Below, piece by piece: positions 9,018-18,200 of a DNA stretch of 64,000 nt. Source of the stretch: Campylobacter concisus. Its GTDB lineage: Bacteria; Campylobacterota; Campylobacteria; Campylobacterales; Campylobacteraceae. The DNA lies in contig NZ_CP049263.1 of the NCBI RefSeq assembly GCF_003048615.2, forward strand, positions 620,001 to 684,000, written 5' to 3'. Each line of letters starts with the position of its first letter. The first letter of the stretch is position 1. Position numbers and translations under genes: made by a program. Under the pieces are notes generated by a model. The model did no database searches and had not been told where the DNA came from. It worked only from the letters and a program-made list of their open reading frames with translations.

Positions 9018-10274
9018 ATGGAAAGAATTCTAGTAGTTGATGATAATAAGGCACTTGCTAAGCTAATCGTCATGCAGATGGAAAAGAGCATTGAGGATAT
9101 GGCGATCGACGTTGCGTACGATTTTGCCGAAGCCCAGATGCTAATTAGCGAGCACGGCAAAGATTATTTTATGACTATCTTGGATCTAAATTTACCTGAC
9201 GCACCAAATGGTGAGATCGTTGATTATGTCCTTGCTCAAGGGCTCTGTGCTATCGTTTTAACTGGTAGTATCGATGATAAAACGAAAGAATTTTTTATAA
9301 ACAAAGACATAGTTGATTACGTCTATAAGGGCAACATGGATGATATCAACTACATCTTTCAAATGATAAACAGACTAAGCAAAAATAGACAATACAAAGT
9401 CCTAGTCGTGGAGGATTCACTGCCTTTTAGAAATATGATAAAAAAAATCTTAACTAGCCTTCAGTTTAAGGTTTTAGCAGCGGCTCACGGCGAAGAGGCG
9501 ATGAGCTATTTTGCTGATAATCCTGATATAAATTTAATCATAACTGACTATAGAATGCCTGTTAAAGATGGTTTAGAAGTCTTAAAAGAGGTGAGAAAAG
9601 AGAAAGATAAAAACCACCTTGGCGTGATCGTGATGACATCTCCTAGCGAAAAGACTGATGCTTCGATATTTTTAAAAAATGGAGCTAGCGACTTTATAGC
9701 AAAGCCATTTTCAAAAGAAGAGCTCATTTGCCGTGTAAATAACACCATTGAGGCGATGGAAAATATAAATAAGATAGCAAATTTTGCTAACCGCGACTTT
9801 TTAACTGGCGCTTACAATAGAAGATTTTTCTATCAAGATATAGAAGAGTACGTTCAAGCAGCTGAAGAGCTTGATGAGCCTTATGCGTTTGCTATGCTTG
9901 ATATAGATCACTTTAAAAAGATAAATGACACATACGGGCATGATGGTGGTGACAAGATACTAAAATCACTCGCAAAGATACTAATTGACAATACAAAAGG
10001 AAGAGATGTAGTCGCTAGGTTTGGTGGTGAGGAATTTTGTGTTGTTCTTAAAAAGATAGCAAAAGAAGAGGCGATTAAATTTTTTGTAAATTTAAGAGCA
10101 AAAGTGGCTGAAAATGAGGTAATTATAAAAGATAAGATCATAAGAGTGACTGTCTCTATTGGAGTCTCTTTTGGAAAAGGTCACTGTGAGATAGATGATA
10201 TGCTTGAAGCTTGTGATTCAGCGCTTTATGTCGCTAAAGAAAATGGTAGAAATAGGGTAGAAATAGCTTTATGA
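9018..10274 (+). CDS. cbrR: double-receiver diguanylate cyclase, CbrR-like
   Basis: 418 residues: receiver domain 1 (1-120, DD pair, D in LDLNLP, LTGS, YKG), receiver domain 2 (126-245, VVEDS, TDYRMP, MTSP, KPF) and a GGDEF domain (255-418) with an intact GGEEF active motif. The inhibitory site position reads KGRD rather than RxxD, so product inhibition may be weakened. The layout and the place between recN and tatD match C. jejuni CbrR, the bile-resistance regulator. It should make cyclic di-GMP in response to phosphorylation. It starts at an ATG with AGGA upstream and overlaps tatD by 4 nt. Confidence 0.9.
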   Translation: MERILVVDDNKALAKLIVMQMEKSIEDMAIDVAYDFAEAQMLISEHGKDYFMTILDLNLPDAPNGEIVDYVLAQGLCAIVLTGSIDDKTKEFFINKDIVDYVYKGNMDDINYIFQMINRLSKNRQYKVLVVEDSLPFRNMIKKILTSLQFKVLAAAHGEEAMSYFADNPDINLIITDYRMPVKDGLEVLKEVRKEKDKNHLGVIVMTSPSEKTDASIFLKNGASDFIAKPFSKEELICRVNNTIEAMENINKIANFANRDFLTGAYNRRFFYQDIEEYVQAAEELDEPYAFAMLDIDHFKKINDTYGHDGGDKILKSLAKILIDNTKGRDVVARFGGEEFCVVLKKIAKEEAIKFFVNLRAKVAENEVIIKDKIIRVTVSIGVSFGKGHCEIDDMLEACDSALYVAKENGRNRVEIAL

Positions 10275-11056
10275 TTATAGATACGCATTGTCATTTGGAT
10301 AGCAAAGTTTATGATTTTGACCTAGAGCAAATTTTATCTGAAGCCAGAAATTTAGGGCTAAAAGGCTTTATTATCCCTGGAGCTGATATTAATGATTTAC
10401 CAAAAGCGGCTAAAATAGCGCACGAAAAAAGTGATATTTTCTTTGCCGTTGGAGTTCATCCCTATGATAAAGAGAATTTTAATATAGAGACTTTAAGAGA
10501 ATTTGCCAAAGATAAAAAGTGCGTGGCTATCGGTGAATGTGGGCTTGACTACTACCGCTTGCCAAAAGATGAAGAAGAAAAGCTAAGAGAAAAAGCTGAT
10601 CAAAAACGTGTTTTTTTAGCTCAACTAGATTTGGCAGTTGAGTTAAAAAAACCCGTTATCCTCCACATCAGAGAGGCTAATGAGGACTCTTTTAACATCT
10701 TAAAAGAGTATGCGCCAAAGCTTGAAGCTGGAGCGGTTTTGCATTGTTATAATGCTTCGCCACTTCTTTTGGAGCTTTGCAAATTTGGGAATTTTTACTT
10801 TGGCATAGGTGGCGTTTTGACATTTAAAAACGCTAAGAATTTAGTTGAAATTCTGCCAAAAATTCCTTTTGATAGGGTATTGATAGAGACTGACGCCCCT
10901 TATCTCACGCCAGAACCAAATCGTGGCAAGAGAAATGAGCCGGCGTTTACGACATTTGTTGCTAAAAAGATAGCTGAAATTTTAAACCTTGAATTTGAAG
11001 TAGTTTGTAAAACGACTTCAGATAATGCCAAAAGGTTATTTAAGTGCTTTGCCTAA
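10271..11056 (+). CDS. tatD: TatD-family metal-dependent hydrolase
   Basis: 261 residues in a TIM-barrel amidohydrolase fold. Metal ligands are visible in DTHCHLD (residues 3-9), GECGLDYYR, LHIREA, HCYN and ETDAPYLTPEP. TatD proteins are 3'-5' exonucleases active on single-stranded DNA and RNA. It is joined to cbrR through an ATGA overlap. Role by family, not shown here. Confidence 0.92.
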   Translation: MIIDTHCHLDSKVYDFDLEQILSEARNLGLKGFIIPGADINDLPKAAKIAHEKSDIFFAVGVHPYDKENFNIETLREFAKDKKCVAIGECGLDYYRLPKDEEEKLREKADQKRVFLAQLDLAVELKKPVILHIREANEDSFNILKEYAPKLEAGAVLHCYNASPLLLELCKFGNFYFGIGGVLTFKNAKNLVEILPKIPFDRVLIETDAPYLTPEPNRGKRNEPAFTTFVAKKIAEILNLEFEVVCKTTSDNAKRLFKCFA

Positions 11057-11121
11057 ATTTTGGGCATTGTGCTTGCTTAAGATGCTAGCATCATTAAGCT
11101 TTGACACGAAAAAGGATAGAA

Positions 11122-12333
11122 ATGAAAGCAATGCTTAAGATATTTTTATTATTTGCATGTAGCACCTTGCTACTAGCAAACGCCCCTGAGAAGAGCTCTT
11201 ACGACACTCAGGTTAAAATTTTAAAGGAGCTAGACATCGATGCTAGCTTTATGAAAACTTCTCACTATGCAAAGATGAGACAAGGCATACAAAACTCACA
11301 GGTAAGAACATTTACAGATGCCTTGAAAAATGGCTATATGTATATACCAATGATAAAAGAGCAGATCAAAAAATCAGGCGTGCCTGAGTCGTTTTTCTAT
11401 CTAGCGATGATAGAGTCAGGCTTTTCAAATCACACTGTCTCAAACGCTAAAGCTACTGGTATGTGGCAGTTTATGGAGCAAACAGCAAAAATTCACGGCC
11501 TAAAAGTAGGGCAATACACCGATGAGAGAAAAGATCCAGTCGAATCAACTGTCGCAGCTACAAACTATCTAAGATCACTTAAAAATCAATTTGGGAAATG
11601 GTACTTGGCGGCAATGGCATATAACTGCGGCGATGGTGCATTAAAAAAAGCTATACAAAAAGCTGGTACAGACGATCTTGTAACACTTCTTGATGCTGAG
11701 AAAAAATACCTCCCAGTTGAGACTAGAAATTTCATCATTAAAATTTTAAGAGCGGCATATATAGCAAAAGATGCGGACTTTTTGATATCTAAAGAGTCAT
11801 CTTTGCTAAACATAAATGGCGGATTAAGACTTACGAAAGTAAAAGTGCCAGGCGGTACAAATTTAGCTCAGATAGGCGACAGCATCGGTCTTAGCACAAA
11901 AAAGATGAAAAGTAATAACCCACATTTAAAATTTGTATTTACACCTCCAACTTTAAAAGATTATTACGTTTATATCCCTGAAAATAAAAAGCAACTTTTC
12001 TCAGATAATTTCAAGCCATTTAATGGCAAAAATAACTTCTACGCATACACTGTAAAAAAAGGCGAAACCTTACTTTCTATCTCTAAAAAAACAGGCGTTA
12101 GCCACAGAGCGATCAAGGACTACAACGAGCTTAGCACAAATGCAGTAAGCTATAATCAAAAACTAATAATCCCTTTTTCTACTCAAAATAAATCTCACAA
12201 CTACGTAGTTCAAACAGGCGATACAATCGCATCTTTATCAAAGAAATTTAATGTAAGTGAAAAAGATATAAAAGATGCAAATTCTTTGGCTAGTTCAAAT
12301 TTAAATGTCGGAGCAAATATTGTCATACCGTAA
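11122..12333 (+). CDS. mltD: MltD-like membrane-bound lytic transglycosylase with two LysM
   Basis: Starting at the ATG at 11122 (AAAGGAT upstream) the protein has 403 residues. It has a signal peptide ending near LLLANA, an SLT catalytic domain with the glutamate in LAMIESGFSNH and the companion GMWQFM motif, and two LysM repeats at the C-terminus (YTVKKGETLLSIS and YVVQTGDTIASLS). It cleaves peptidoglycan glycan strands in the periplasm. A TTG 21 nt upstream is in frame but less likely. The 3' end overlaps the start of rlpA. Confidence 0.92.
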   Translation: MKAMLKIFLLFACSTLLLANAPEKSSYDTQVKILKELDIDASFMKTSHYAKMRQGIQNSQVRTFTDALKNGYMYIPMIKEQIKKSGVPESFFYLAMIESGFSNHTVSNAKATGMWQFMEQTAKIHGLKVGQYTDERKDPVESTVAATNYLRSLKNQFGKWYLAAMAYNCGDGALKKAIQKAGTDDLVTLLDAEKKYLPVETRNFIIKILRAAYIAKDADFLISKESSLLNINGGLRLTKVKVPGGTNLAQIGDSIGLSTKKMKSNNPHLKFVFTPPTLKDYYVYIPENKKQLFSDNFKPFNGKNNFYAYTVKKGETLLSISKKTGVSHRAIKDYNELSTNAVSYNQKLIIPFSTQNKSHNYVVQTGDTIASLSKKFNVSEKDIKDANSLASSNLNVGANIVIP

Positions 12334-13180
12334 GAGCCTAAATTTCTACTTAGGACTAAGTTTTACACTTCTAATCACTGGCTGTTCTTGGAGTGGGGCT
12401 CCATTTACTCCAAGTGGCCCAACTAATGTAAGAGGCAACAACTCCGCCTCAGTTCAAAAAGCAACAATGAGACCATACACCATAAATGGCAAAACATACT
12501 ATCCGACCGTCGTAAGTGTCGGCGATAAGGCCAGCGGAACGGCAAGTTGGTATGGTCCAAATTTTCACGGCAAAACGACCTCAAATGGTGAAGTTTATAA
12601 TATGTATAATATGACTGCGGCGCATAAGACTTTGCCGATGAATACAATACTTAAAGTAACAAATTTAAGAAATCAAAAAAGTGTTATCGTGCGCGTAAAT
12701 GACAGAGGACCTTTTGTGGCTGACAGGGTGCTTGACCTTTCAAAAGCAGCTGCGATGAAGCTTGATGTCATCGGCACCGGCACAGCTCCAGTTAGTATGG
12801 AGGTTATCGGCTTTAATGAAGACATTAACGCTGTTACAACCGCTAGCGCGCAACCAACAAAACCAACAAGCACTGGCATAAAAGTGCCAAATCCAGTCTC
12901 TCCAACAGCTCCAGTTGGCGGCATCGTGATCTCATCAGAGCAACGCGTTGTGGGTGGAGATTTTATGGTACAAATTGGCTCGTTTAAGAACCTTGAAGGC
13001 GCAAATAGATACCAAAGAGAGCACAAAAGCATAGATGGTTATAGATCAGTCGTTAAGACATTTACGATAGATGGCTCAACCATTTATAGGGTATTTTTAA
13101 ATGGCTTTAGAAGCGAGGACGAGGCTAGGGATTACGCAAGAAGCGGTAAATTCCAAGGTGCATTTATAGTAAGAGGTTAG
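12320..13180 (+). CDS. rlpA: RlpA-like septal lipoprotein with SPOR domain
   Basis: Lipoprotein with the lipobox LITGC, a double-psi beta-barrel (GTASWYGPNFHGKTTSNGE to VNDRGPF and LDLSKAA) and a C-terminal SPOR domain (FMVQIGSFKN to FIVRG). RlpA proteins are septum-targeted lytic transglycosylases that act on denuded glycan. I choose the TTG at 12320 because GGAG lies 6 nt before it. The in-frame ATG at 12305 has no Shine-Dalgarno sequence and would add five residues ahead of the signal peptide. It lies within the end of mltD, so the two are co-transcribed. Confidence 0.85.
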   Translation: MSYRKSLNFYLGLSFTLLITGCSWSGAPFTPSGPTNVRGNNSASVQKATMRPYTINGKTYYPTVVSVGDKASGTASWYGPNFHGKTTSNGEVYNMYNMTAAHKTLPMNTILKVTNLRNQKSVIVRVNDRGPFVADRVLDLSKAAAMKLDVIGTGTAPVSMEVIGFNEDINAVTTASAQPTKPTSTGIKVPNPVSPTAPVGGIVISSEQRVVGGDFMVQIGSFKNLEGANRYQREHKSIDGYRSVVKTFTIDGSTIYRVFLNGFRSEDEARDYARSGKFQGAFIVRG

Positions 13181-13183
13181 GGC

Positions 13184-13771
13184 GTGAGAGAGGAAATTTT
13201 AGAACTAACTAGAAACACAAAAGAGACGCAAATTTCAATGAAGCTTAAAATTTACGGCTCTGGGGTTGCAAAGATAAGCACAGGCATTGGCTTTTTTGAC
13301 CATATGCTTGAAGCTTTTACCAAGCACTCTTTGCTTGATCTTGAAATTTCATGCAAGGGCGACACGCATGTGGATTTTCACCACAGTGTCGAGGATGTAG
13401 GCATAGTTTTGGGACAGCTTTTAAAAGAGGCTTTATATCCATTAAGCGGTGTTGAGAGGTTTGGCGAGGCGAGCGTTGTTATGGATGAGGCGGCTGTTTT
13501 TTGCGCACTAGATCTTAGCAACAGAGCTTACCTCGTATATGAAAATTTTAATGAAAATGCCAAAGTTGGTGAGTTTGACACTGAGCTTGTGGAGGAGTTT
13601 TTTAGAGCAGTTGCCATAAATTCAGCCATCACTCTTCATCTAAATCAAATTCGTGGCAAAAATACTCATCACATCATCGAAGCAACGTTTAAATCATTTG
13701 CCGTAGCACTCCGCAGAGCGCTTGCTAAAAACGCAAGGATTGGCACTCCAAGCACTAAGGGCGTTTTATGA
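13184..13771 (+). CDS. hisB: imidazoleglycerol-phosphate dehydratase
   Basis: A stand-alone 195-residue HisB dehydratase (sixth step of histidine synthesis), with no N-terminal histidinol phosphatase domain. The manganese-binding histidine motifs are GIGFFDHMLEAF, DFHHSVEDVG and KNTHHIIEA. It starts at a GTG 4 nt after rlpA and overlaps kdsC by ATGA. It is out of place functionally among cell-wall and LPS genes, and no other his gene is in the window. Confidence 0.95.
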   Translation: MREEILELTRNTKETQISMKLKIYGSGVAKISTGIGFFDHMLEAFTKHSLLDLEISCKGDTHVDFHHSVEDVGIVLGQLLKEALYPLSGVERFGEASVVMDEAAVFCALDLSNRAYLVYENFNENAKVGEFDTELVEEFFRAVAINSAITLHLNQIRGKNTHHIIEATFKSFAVALRRALAKNARIGTPSTKGVL

Positions 13772-14256
13772 TAGAAATTATATTTTTAGACGTTGATGGG
13801 TGCCTCACTGATGGCAAGATCATCTACAATGTAAACGGCGAAGAGCTTAAATTTTTTGATGTAAAAGATGGCTACGCGATAGAGAGCTGGCTAAAACTTG
13901 GCAAGAAAGTGGCTATCATCACTGGCAGAAAGTCGGCTATCGTTGAGCGAAGGGCTGAGGATCTAAAGATAAATCACGTCTATCAAGGCGTTGGCGATAA
14001 ATTTGAAGTAGCAAGCGAGATATTAAAATTTGAAGGGCTTAGCTTTAAAAACGCAGCAGCTATCGGCGATGACTATAATGACTATAAAATTTTAGACGCA
14101 GTTGCTTGGAGCTTTAAGCCAAAAGATGCCATTAAAGAGCTTGATGTAAAGACAAAGCTAAAGCACAAAGGTGGCAATGGCGCTGTTAGAGAGATGATCG
14201 AGATGATCATAAAATCAGAAAATTTATATGACGAGTGGTCTAAGCGTTGGTTGTAA
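13768..14256 (+). CDS. kdsC: KDO-8-phosphate phosphatase (HAD family)
   Basis: 162 residues of a cap-less HAD phosphatase. Motif I is FLDVDGCLTDG (nucleophile D and acid D), motif II ITGRKS, and motif IV IGDDYNDYKIL. KdsC removes phosphate from KDO-8-P to give KDO for the lipid A core. Its place directly ahead of lptC and lptA fits this. It overlaps hisB (ATGA) and lptC (10 nt). Confidence 0.93.
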   Translation: MIEIIFLDVDGCLTDGKIIYNVNGEELKFFDVKDGYAIESWLKLGKKVAIITGRKSAIVERRAEDLKINHVYQGVGDKFEVASEILKFEGLSFKNAAAIGDDYNDYKILDAVAWSFKPKDAIKELDVKTKLKHKGGNGAVREMIEMIIKSENLYDEWSKRWL

Positions 14257-14774
14257 AAATTTTCTACTTCGTCGTGGCCATTTTTAGTGCTGTGATGATA
14301 TTTTTAGCGGCTCAAGACCCATACTTAGCAAACGTGCTAAAGGTTGATACAAAGATATCAAATATGCAGGTAAATGATGTGGTTGATTACGAGATAAACT
14401 CGACTAAGATAAGCGGAATTTACGAGGCTGACGAGCTAAACAGATATAGCGACAGGGATGAATTTTTAGACTTTAAAGCGAGAATTTTAAGGGGAAATTT
14501 AAGACATTTTCTAAGCTCAGATAAGGCTATCTCGCAAAACGATGAGATAATCTTTCAAAAAAATGCAAACTATGAAAATAATGATAGTTTGAAATTTAAA
14601 AGCGATGAAGTTATATATAACACAAAGACAAAAATAGTAAGATCAGAGGCAAATTTCACCATCACTAGAAATGGCGACAAAGTACTAGGCGATAGTGGAA
14701 GCTACGATCTAAATAAAAAACAAACGCAGATAAAAGGGTTAAGGGCATGGGTAGAAGAAAAGCAGCGATTTTAG
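14247..14774 (+). CDS. lptC: LPS export protein LptC
   Basis: 175 residues with one N-terminal transmembrane helix (VVKIFYFVVAIFSAVMIF) and a periplasmic beta-rich LptC domain. It bridges the LptBFG transporter and LptA in moving LPS across the periplasm. The start is a TTG inside the end of kdsC. Sequence conservation in LptC is weak, so the call leans on the TM plus beta layout and on lptA immediately downstream (28-nt overlap). Confidence 0.8.
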   Translation: MVVKIFYFVVAIFSAVMIFLAAQDPYLANVLKVDTKISNMQVNDVVDYEINSTKISGIYEADELNRYSDRDEFLDFKARILRGNLRHFLSSDKAISQNDEIIFQKNANYENNDSLKFKSDEVIYNTKTKIVRSEANFTITRNGDKVLGDSGSYDLNKKQTQIKGLRAWVEEKQRF

Positions 14775-15223
14775 CGATGATTTTGGGCTTTACATTTTTA
14801 AATGCAGAGCAGGTTGAGATCACTTCAAACGATTTTTTTGCTGACGAAAACAAGCAGATCAGCGAATTTGTAGGCAATGTAAATATCAAAAAAGGCTCAT
14901 ACGATGAGCTAAAGGCAAACAAAGTCGTTGTGCATTTTGATAAAAAGCGCCAACCAGTAAAATATGTAGCCACAGGCAACGCTAGAGCTAAAATTTTCAT
15001 GAAAGATAAGCACTATGAAGGCAAGGGCGATACGCTCACATATGAGCCTGCAAAGCAGATATACACAGTAACTGGCAACGGCTATTTGCACGAGGTAGAG
15101 ACTGATAAAAATGTCTATGGTGACAAGATCGTGGTCAATCAAAAAGATGGCACATATAGCGTAAATAGCGATGAGAAAAAGCCGGTTAAATTTATCTTTC
15201 AAATAGAGGATAAAACCAAGTGA
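14747..15223 (+). CDS. lptA: LPS transport periplasmic protein LptA
   Basis: 158 residues with a signal peptide (AAILAMILGFTFLNA) and an OstA/LptA jellyroll domain starting VEITSNDFFADENKQISEFVGNV. LptA forms the periplasmic bridge that carries LPS to LptDE. It overlaps lptC by 28 nt and engB by 4 nt, so the cluster is tightly coupled in translation. Confidence 0.9.
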   Translation: MGRRKAAILAMILGFTFLNAEQVEITSNDFFADENKQISEFVGNVNIKKGSYDELKANKVVVHFDKKRQPVKYVATGNARAKIFMKDKHYEGKGDTLTYEPAKQIYTVTGNGYLHEVETDKNVYGDKIVVNQKDGTYSVNSDEKKPVKFIFQIEDKTK

Positions 15224-15831
15224 TAAGAGCTTTGAGCGCTAAATTTATCACTTCAAGCCCAAGCATAAAGGAGGCTCCAAGCTTTGTGACAAGCGAAGTG
15301 GTCTTTTTGGGCAGGTCAAATGTGGGTAAAAGTAGCCTCATAAACGCACTTGTAAATCAAAAAAATTTAGCCAAAAGCTCATCAACTCCTGGCAAAACGC
15401 AGCTTATAAATTTCTTTGAGGCTGAGTTTTGTGAGGAAAAGGAAGAGAGTGAAAAAGAGAAATTTAAGCTCATCTTGGTCGATCTACCAGGCTTTGGCTA
15501 CGCAAAAGTTGCAAAGTCAAAACATGACGAGTGGCGCAAAAATTTAGATGAGTTTTTGAAATTTAGAAGCGACATCAGACTTTTTATACATCTAATCGAC
15601 GCTAGACATTTTGACTTAGACATCGACGTAAACGTGGATTCTTACCTAAAAAGCTTTTTAAGAGCTGATCAGAAAATCTTAAATTTATACACAAAAAGCG
15701 ACAAGCTAAATCAAAGCCAAAAGAGTGCGATAATAAAATTTGACCCAAGTGGCATTTTGGTCTCGACACTCAGCAAAAGCGGCATCGACAAGGCACGGGA
15801 AGCTATCATAAACCACGCTCTTGGTAGGTAA
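15220..15831 (+). CDS. engB: ribosome biogenesis GTP-binding protein EngB/YsxC
   Basis: 203 residues of a Ras-like GTPase. G1 is GRSNVGKSS, the G2 threonine lies in SSTPGKTQ, G3 is DLPGFG and G4 is TKSD. EngB helps mature the 50S subunit and is usually essential. It starts at a GTG overlapping the lptA stop. Confidence 0.95.
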   Translation: MIRALSAKFITSSPSIKEAPSFVTSEVVFLGRSNVGKSSLINALVNQKNLAKSSSTPGKTQLINFFEAEFCEEKEESEKEKFKLILVDLPGFGYAKVAKSKHDEWRKNLDEFLKFRSDIRLFIHLIDARHFDLDIDVNVDSYLKSFLRADQKILNLYTKSDKLNQSQKSAIIKFDPSGILVSTLSKSGIDKAREAIINHALGR

Positions 15832-15832
15832 A

Positions 15833-16324
15833 ATGCAAACCATAAGCAGCTTAGACATTAAAATTTTTAAAGGCTTTTGGTGGGTCATTTTTTTGCTCTC
15901 TTACGAGATCGCAACTACGCAGTTTGGCTTCTTGCCGCCACTTATTGGCATCTTTTTTACATATATGATTTTGGAGTATTCAAGAAAGCAAAAGCAGTAT
16001 AATGAGTTTAAGCCCTCGTGGTATTTTTCACTCGTTTTCTTGGTCTTTGCTGAGCAAATTCATGGCTTTTATCTCTTCTCAACCATCATTGCATTTTTGC
16101 TATTTTACAACTTCGTGCTGGACTGGCTCTACACGACGATGAAGTGGCGAAACTGCCTGCTTGTAATCTTTGTCGCCTCTGGCTATGTGTTAACCTTTCT
16201 TGTAAATAACCTTTTTGCCTACGTCTTAAACGAGCCAAATTTGACTTTTAGCGCAGAGTATCTGTTTTTCATAGCGCTTGAAAGTGTGCTTGCTATAGTG
16301 CTTTTTAGGGACAAAGTGCTATGA
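15833..16324 (+). CDS. small inner-membrane protein ahead of PBP2 (MreD-like position)
   Basis: 163 residues from the ATG at 15833 (AGGT upstream; a TTG at 15821 is also in frame). Four or five hydrophobic segments and few charges. It overlaps mrdA by 4 nt. In many bacteria the gene before PBP2 is mreD, and the size and topology would fit, but I see no diagnostic residue. I leave the function open; a role in cell elongation is an inference from position. Confidence 0.6.
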   Translation: MQTISSLDIKIFKGFWWVIFLLSYEIATTQFGFLPPLIGIFFTYMILEYSRKQKQYNEFKPSWYFSLVFLVFAEQIHGFYLFSTIIAFLLFYNFVLDWLYTTMKWRNCLLVIFVASGYVLTFLVNNLFAYVLNEPNLTFSAEYLFFIALESVLAIVLFRDKVL

Positions 16325-18156
16325 GGATGCGTATCGTTTTTGGCGTGATCGCTCTTTTTTGGATCATGCTTTTGGGGCGGATTTACCACCTAAGCGTTAA
16401 TTCAAATACCTACTACAACGAGATCGCCGAGCAAAATGCGATAAAAACTATCTACATCCCGCCAGTTAGAGGCATCATCTTTGATGCGCACGACAAGCCT
16501 ATGGCGGTCAATCGTCTTGGCTTTTCTATCTATGTAAAGCCGCACCTTAGCGCAAACAAAAAGGTGAAAATTTTAGACGATGAGCTAGCCTATATCGGCT
16601 CGCTATTTGGTGATCTAAACGTCACCAAGCTTAAAAATGAATATATCAAAAACGACTCAGCTTACAACCAAGACTTCATAAACGTGGTCGAATTTGTTGA
16701 TTATGATAAATTTTTGCCATTTTTTGCGCCTCTTTCTCTGCGTGAAAATTTAGAGATAAGACCCGCTTCAAAACGCCACTATCCATACAACGACTTAGCT
16801 TCTCACATCATCGGCTATGTCGGCAGGGCAAACCAAAAAGATATGGAAAACGACCCTTTAACAAAGCTCACTAACTACATCGGTAGAAGCGGTGTTGAGC
16901 GCTTTTATAACCCGATCTTGCAAGGAATTCAAGGCTTTAAAAAGATCAAGGTAAATGCGCTAAATGAGGAGATCGAGCAGGTGAGCTATCAAGCGCCACA
17001 AAGTCAAAACATAAAGCTCGCCGTTGATCTTGAGCTTCAGCAGTTCGTTGCTGACGTCTTTGGTAAGGACGCAGGAAGCGTCATAGTTATGAGCTTAAAA
17101 GATGGCGCCATCATCGCAGCAGGAAGCTTTCCTGAGTATGATCTAAATCCGTTTGTGCTTGGAATTTCTCAGGCTGAGTGGGAAGAACTTGTAAAAAACG
17201 TCGATCACCCATTTACAAATAAGCTGATAAACGGCCTCTATCCGCCAGGATCTGTCGTAAAAATGGGTATGGCGCTTGCTTTTTTGGACAATGGCATGAA
17301 CAAATATGATAGCTTTTTTTGTAGTGGATCTTATGAGCTTGGAGGGCGTAAATTTCGCTGCTGGAACTCGCATGGTCATGGCACAGTTAATATGAACACA
17401 GCTATTAGAGAGAGCTGTGATGATTATTTTTACAAGGGTAGCCAAAAGATCGGCATAGACGCCATTGTGCCGATACTTGAGCGTATGGGCTTTGGCAGAA
17501 AAACAGAGGTTGATTTGCCAAATGAATTTGTGGGGACCTTGCCAAGCAGGGAGTGGAAGATGAGGAAGTATGGCAAGGCGTGGTTTCAAGGCGAGACGCT
17601 CATCACCTCTATCGGACAGGGAAATTTCCTAGTCACGCCTATGCAGGTGGCTAAATACACAGCAGGCCTTGCAACTGGGCTAAATGTGACGCCGCATTTT
17701 TTAAAGAGCATCGATGGCAAGGATGTTGATTTTACGCCAACAGATGATGCTTTTACGCCGTTTGAGAAGTCGCAGCTACCTGCCATTAGACATGCGATGT
17801 ATGAGGTGGCAAATCACCCAAGAGGCACGGCAAATAGGCACTTTGTGGGAAGTCTTGTAAAGGTTGCGGCAAAGACTGGAACAGCTCAGGTCGTTGGTAT
17901 CTCGCAAACTGAAAAGAAGCGCATGAAAGAAGAAGATATGGCGTATCTGCAAAGATCTCATGCGTGGATGACGACCTATGCGCCTTTTGAGGATCCACAG
18001 TACGTCATAACGATGGTTGTCGAACACGGTGGTCACGGCGGTAGCGCTGCTGGACCAAAAATCTCTCAAATTTATAACAAGCTAGTTGAAATGGGATATA
18101 TAAAGCTAGATAAAGTCCAGACTGAGAAAGATAAAAAAGAAGAAGAAAAGAAGTAA
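16321..18156 (+). CDS. mrdA: penicillin-binding protein 2 (elongasome transpeptidase)
   Basis: A 611-residue class B PBP with an N-terminal anchor (IVFGVIALFWIMLLGRIY), a pedestal domain and a transpeptidase domain. Active-site motifs are SVVK (S-x-x-K, in YPPGSVVKMG), SCD (S-x-N position) and KTGT (AAKTGTAQV). It cross-links peptidoglycan during side-wall growth, probably with RodA. The C-terminus is a run of K and E. It is the last gene of the cluster and converges on hcp across a hairpin. Confidence 0.95.
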   Translation: MRMRIVFGVIALFWIMLLGRIYHLSVNSNTYYNEIAEQNAIKTIYIPPVRGIIFDAHDKPMAVNRLGFSIYVKPHLSANKKVKILDDELAYIGSLFGDLNVTKLKNEYIKNDSAYNQDFINVVEFVDYDKFLPFFAPLSLRENLEIRPASKRHYPYNDLASHIIGYVGRANQKDMENDPLTKLTNYIGRSGVERFYNPILQGIQGFKKIKVNALNEEIEQVSYQAPQSQNIKLAVDLELQQFVADVFGKDAGSVIVMSLKDGAIIAAGSFPEYDLNPFVLGISQAEWEELVKNVDHPFTNKLINGLYPPGSVVKMGMALAFLDNGMNKYDSFFCSGSYELGGRKFRCWNSHGHGTVNMNTAIRESCDDYFYKGSQKIGIDAIVPILERMGFGRKTEVDLPNEFVGTLPSREWKMRKYGKAWFQGETLITSIGQGNFLVTPMQVAKYTAGLATGLNVTPHFLKSIDGKDVDFTPTDDAFTPFEKSQLPAIRHAMYEVANHPRGTANRHFVGSLVKVAAKTGTAQVVGISQTEKKRMKEEDMAYLQRSHAWMTTYAPFEDPQYVITMVVEHGGHGGSAAGPKISQIYNKLVEMGYIKLDKVQTEKDKKEEEKK

Positions 18157-18169
18157 TAAAATTTGATAA

Positions 18170-18195
18170 ATATGCTAGCAAAGTCGCTAGCATAT
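18170..18195. terminator. bidirectional hairpin between mrdA and hcp
   Basis: ATATGCTAGC and GCTAGCATAT form a perfect 10-bp stem around AAAGTC. It lies between convergent genes. The T-runs on either side are weak. Confidence 0.6.
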
Positions 18196-18200
18196 TATAT

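Noticed and set aside
17143-17589. Minus-strand frames inside mrdA
   Set aside because: Antisense shadows; mrdA itself shows all three transpeptidase motifs.
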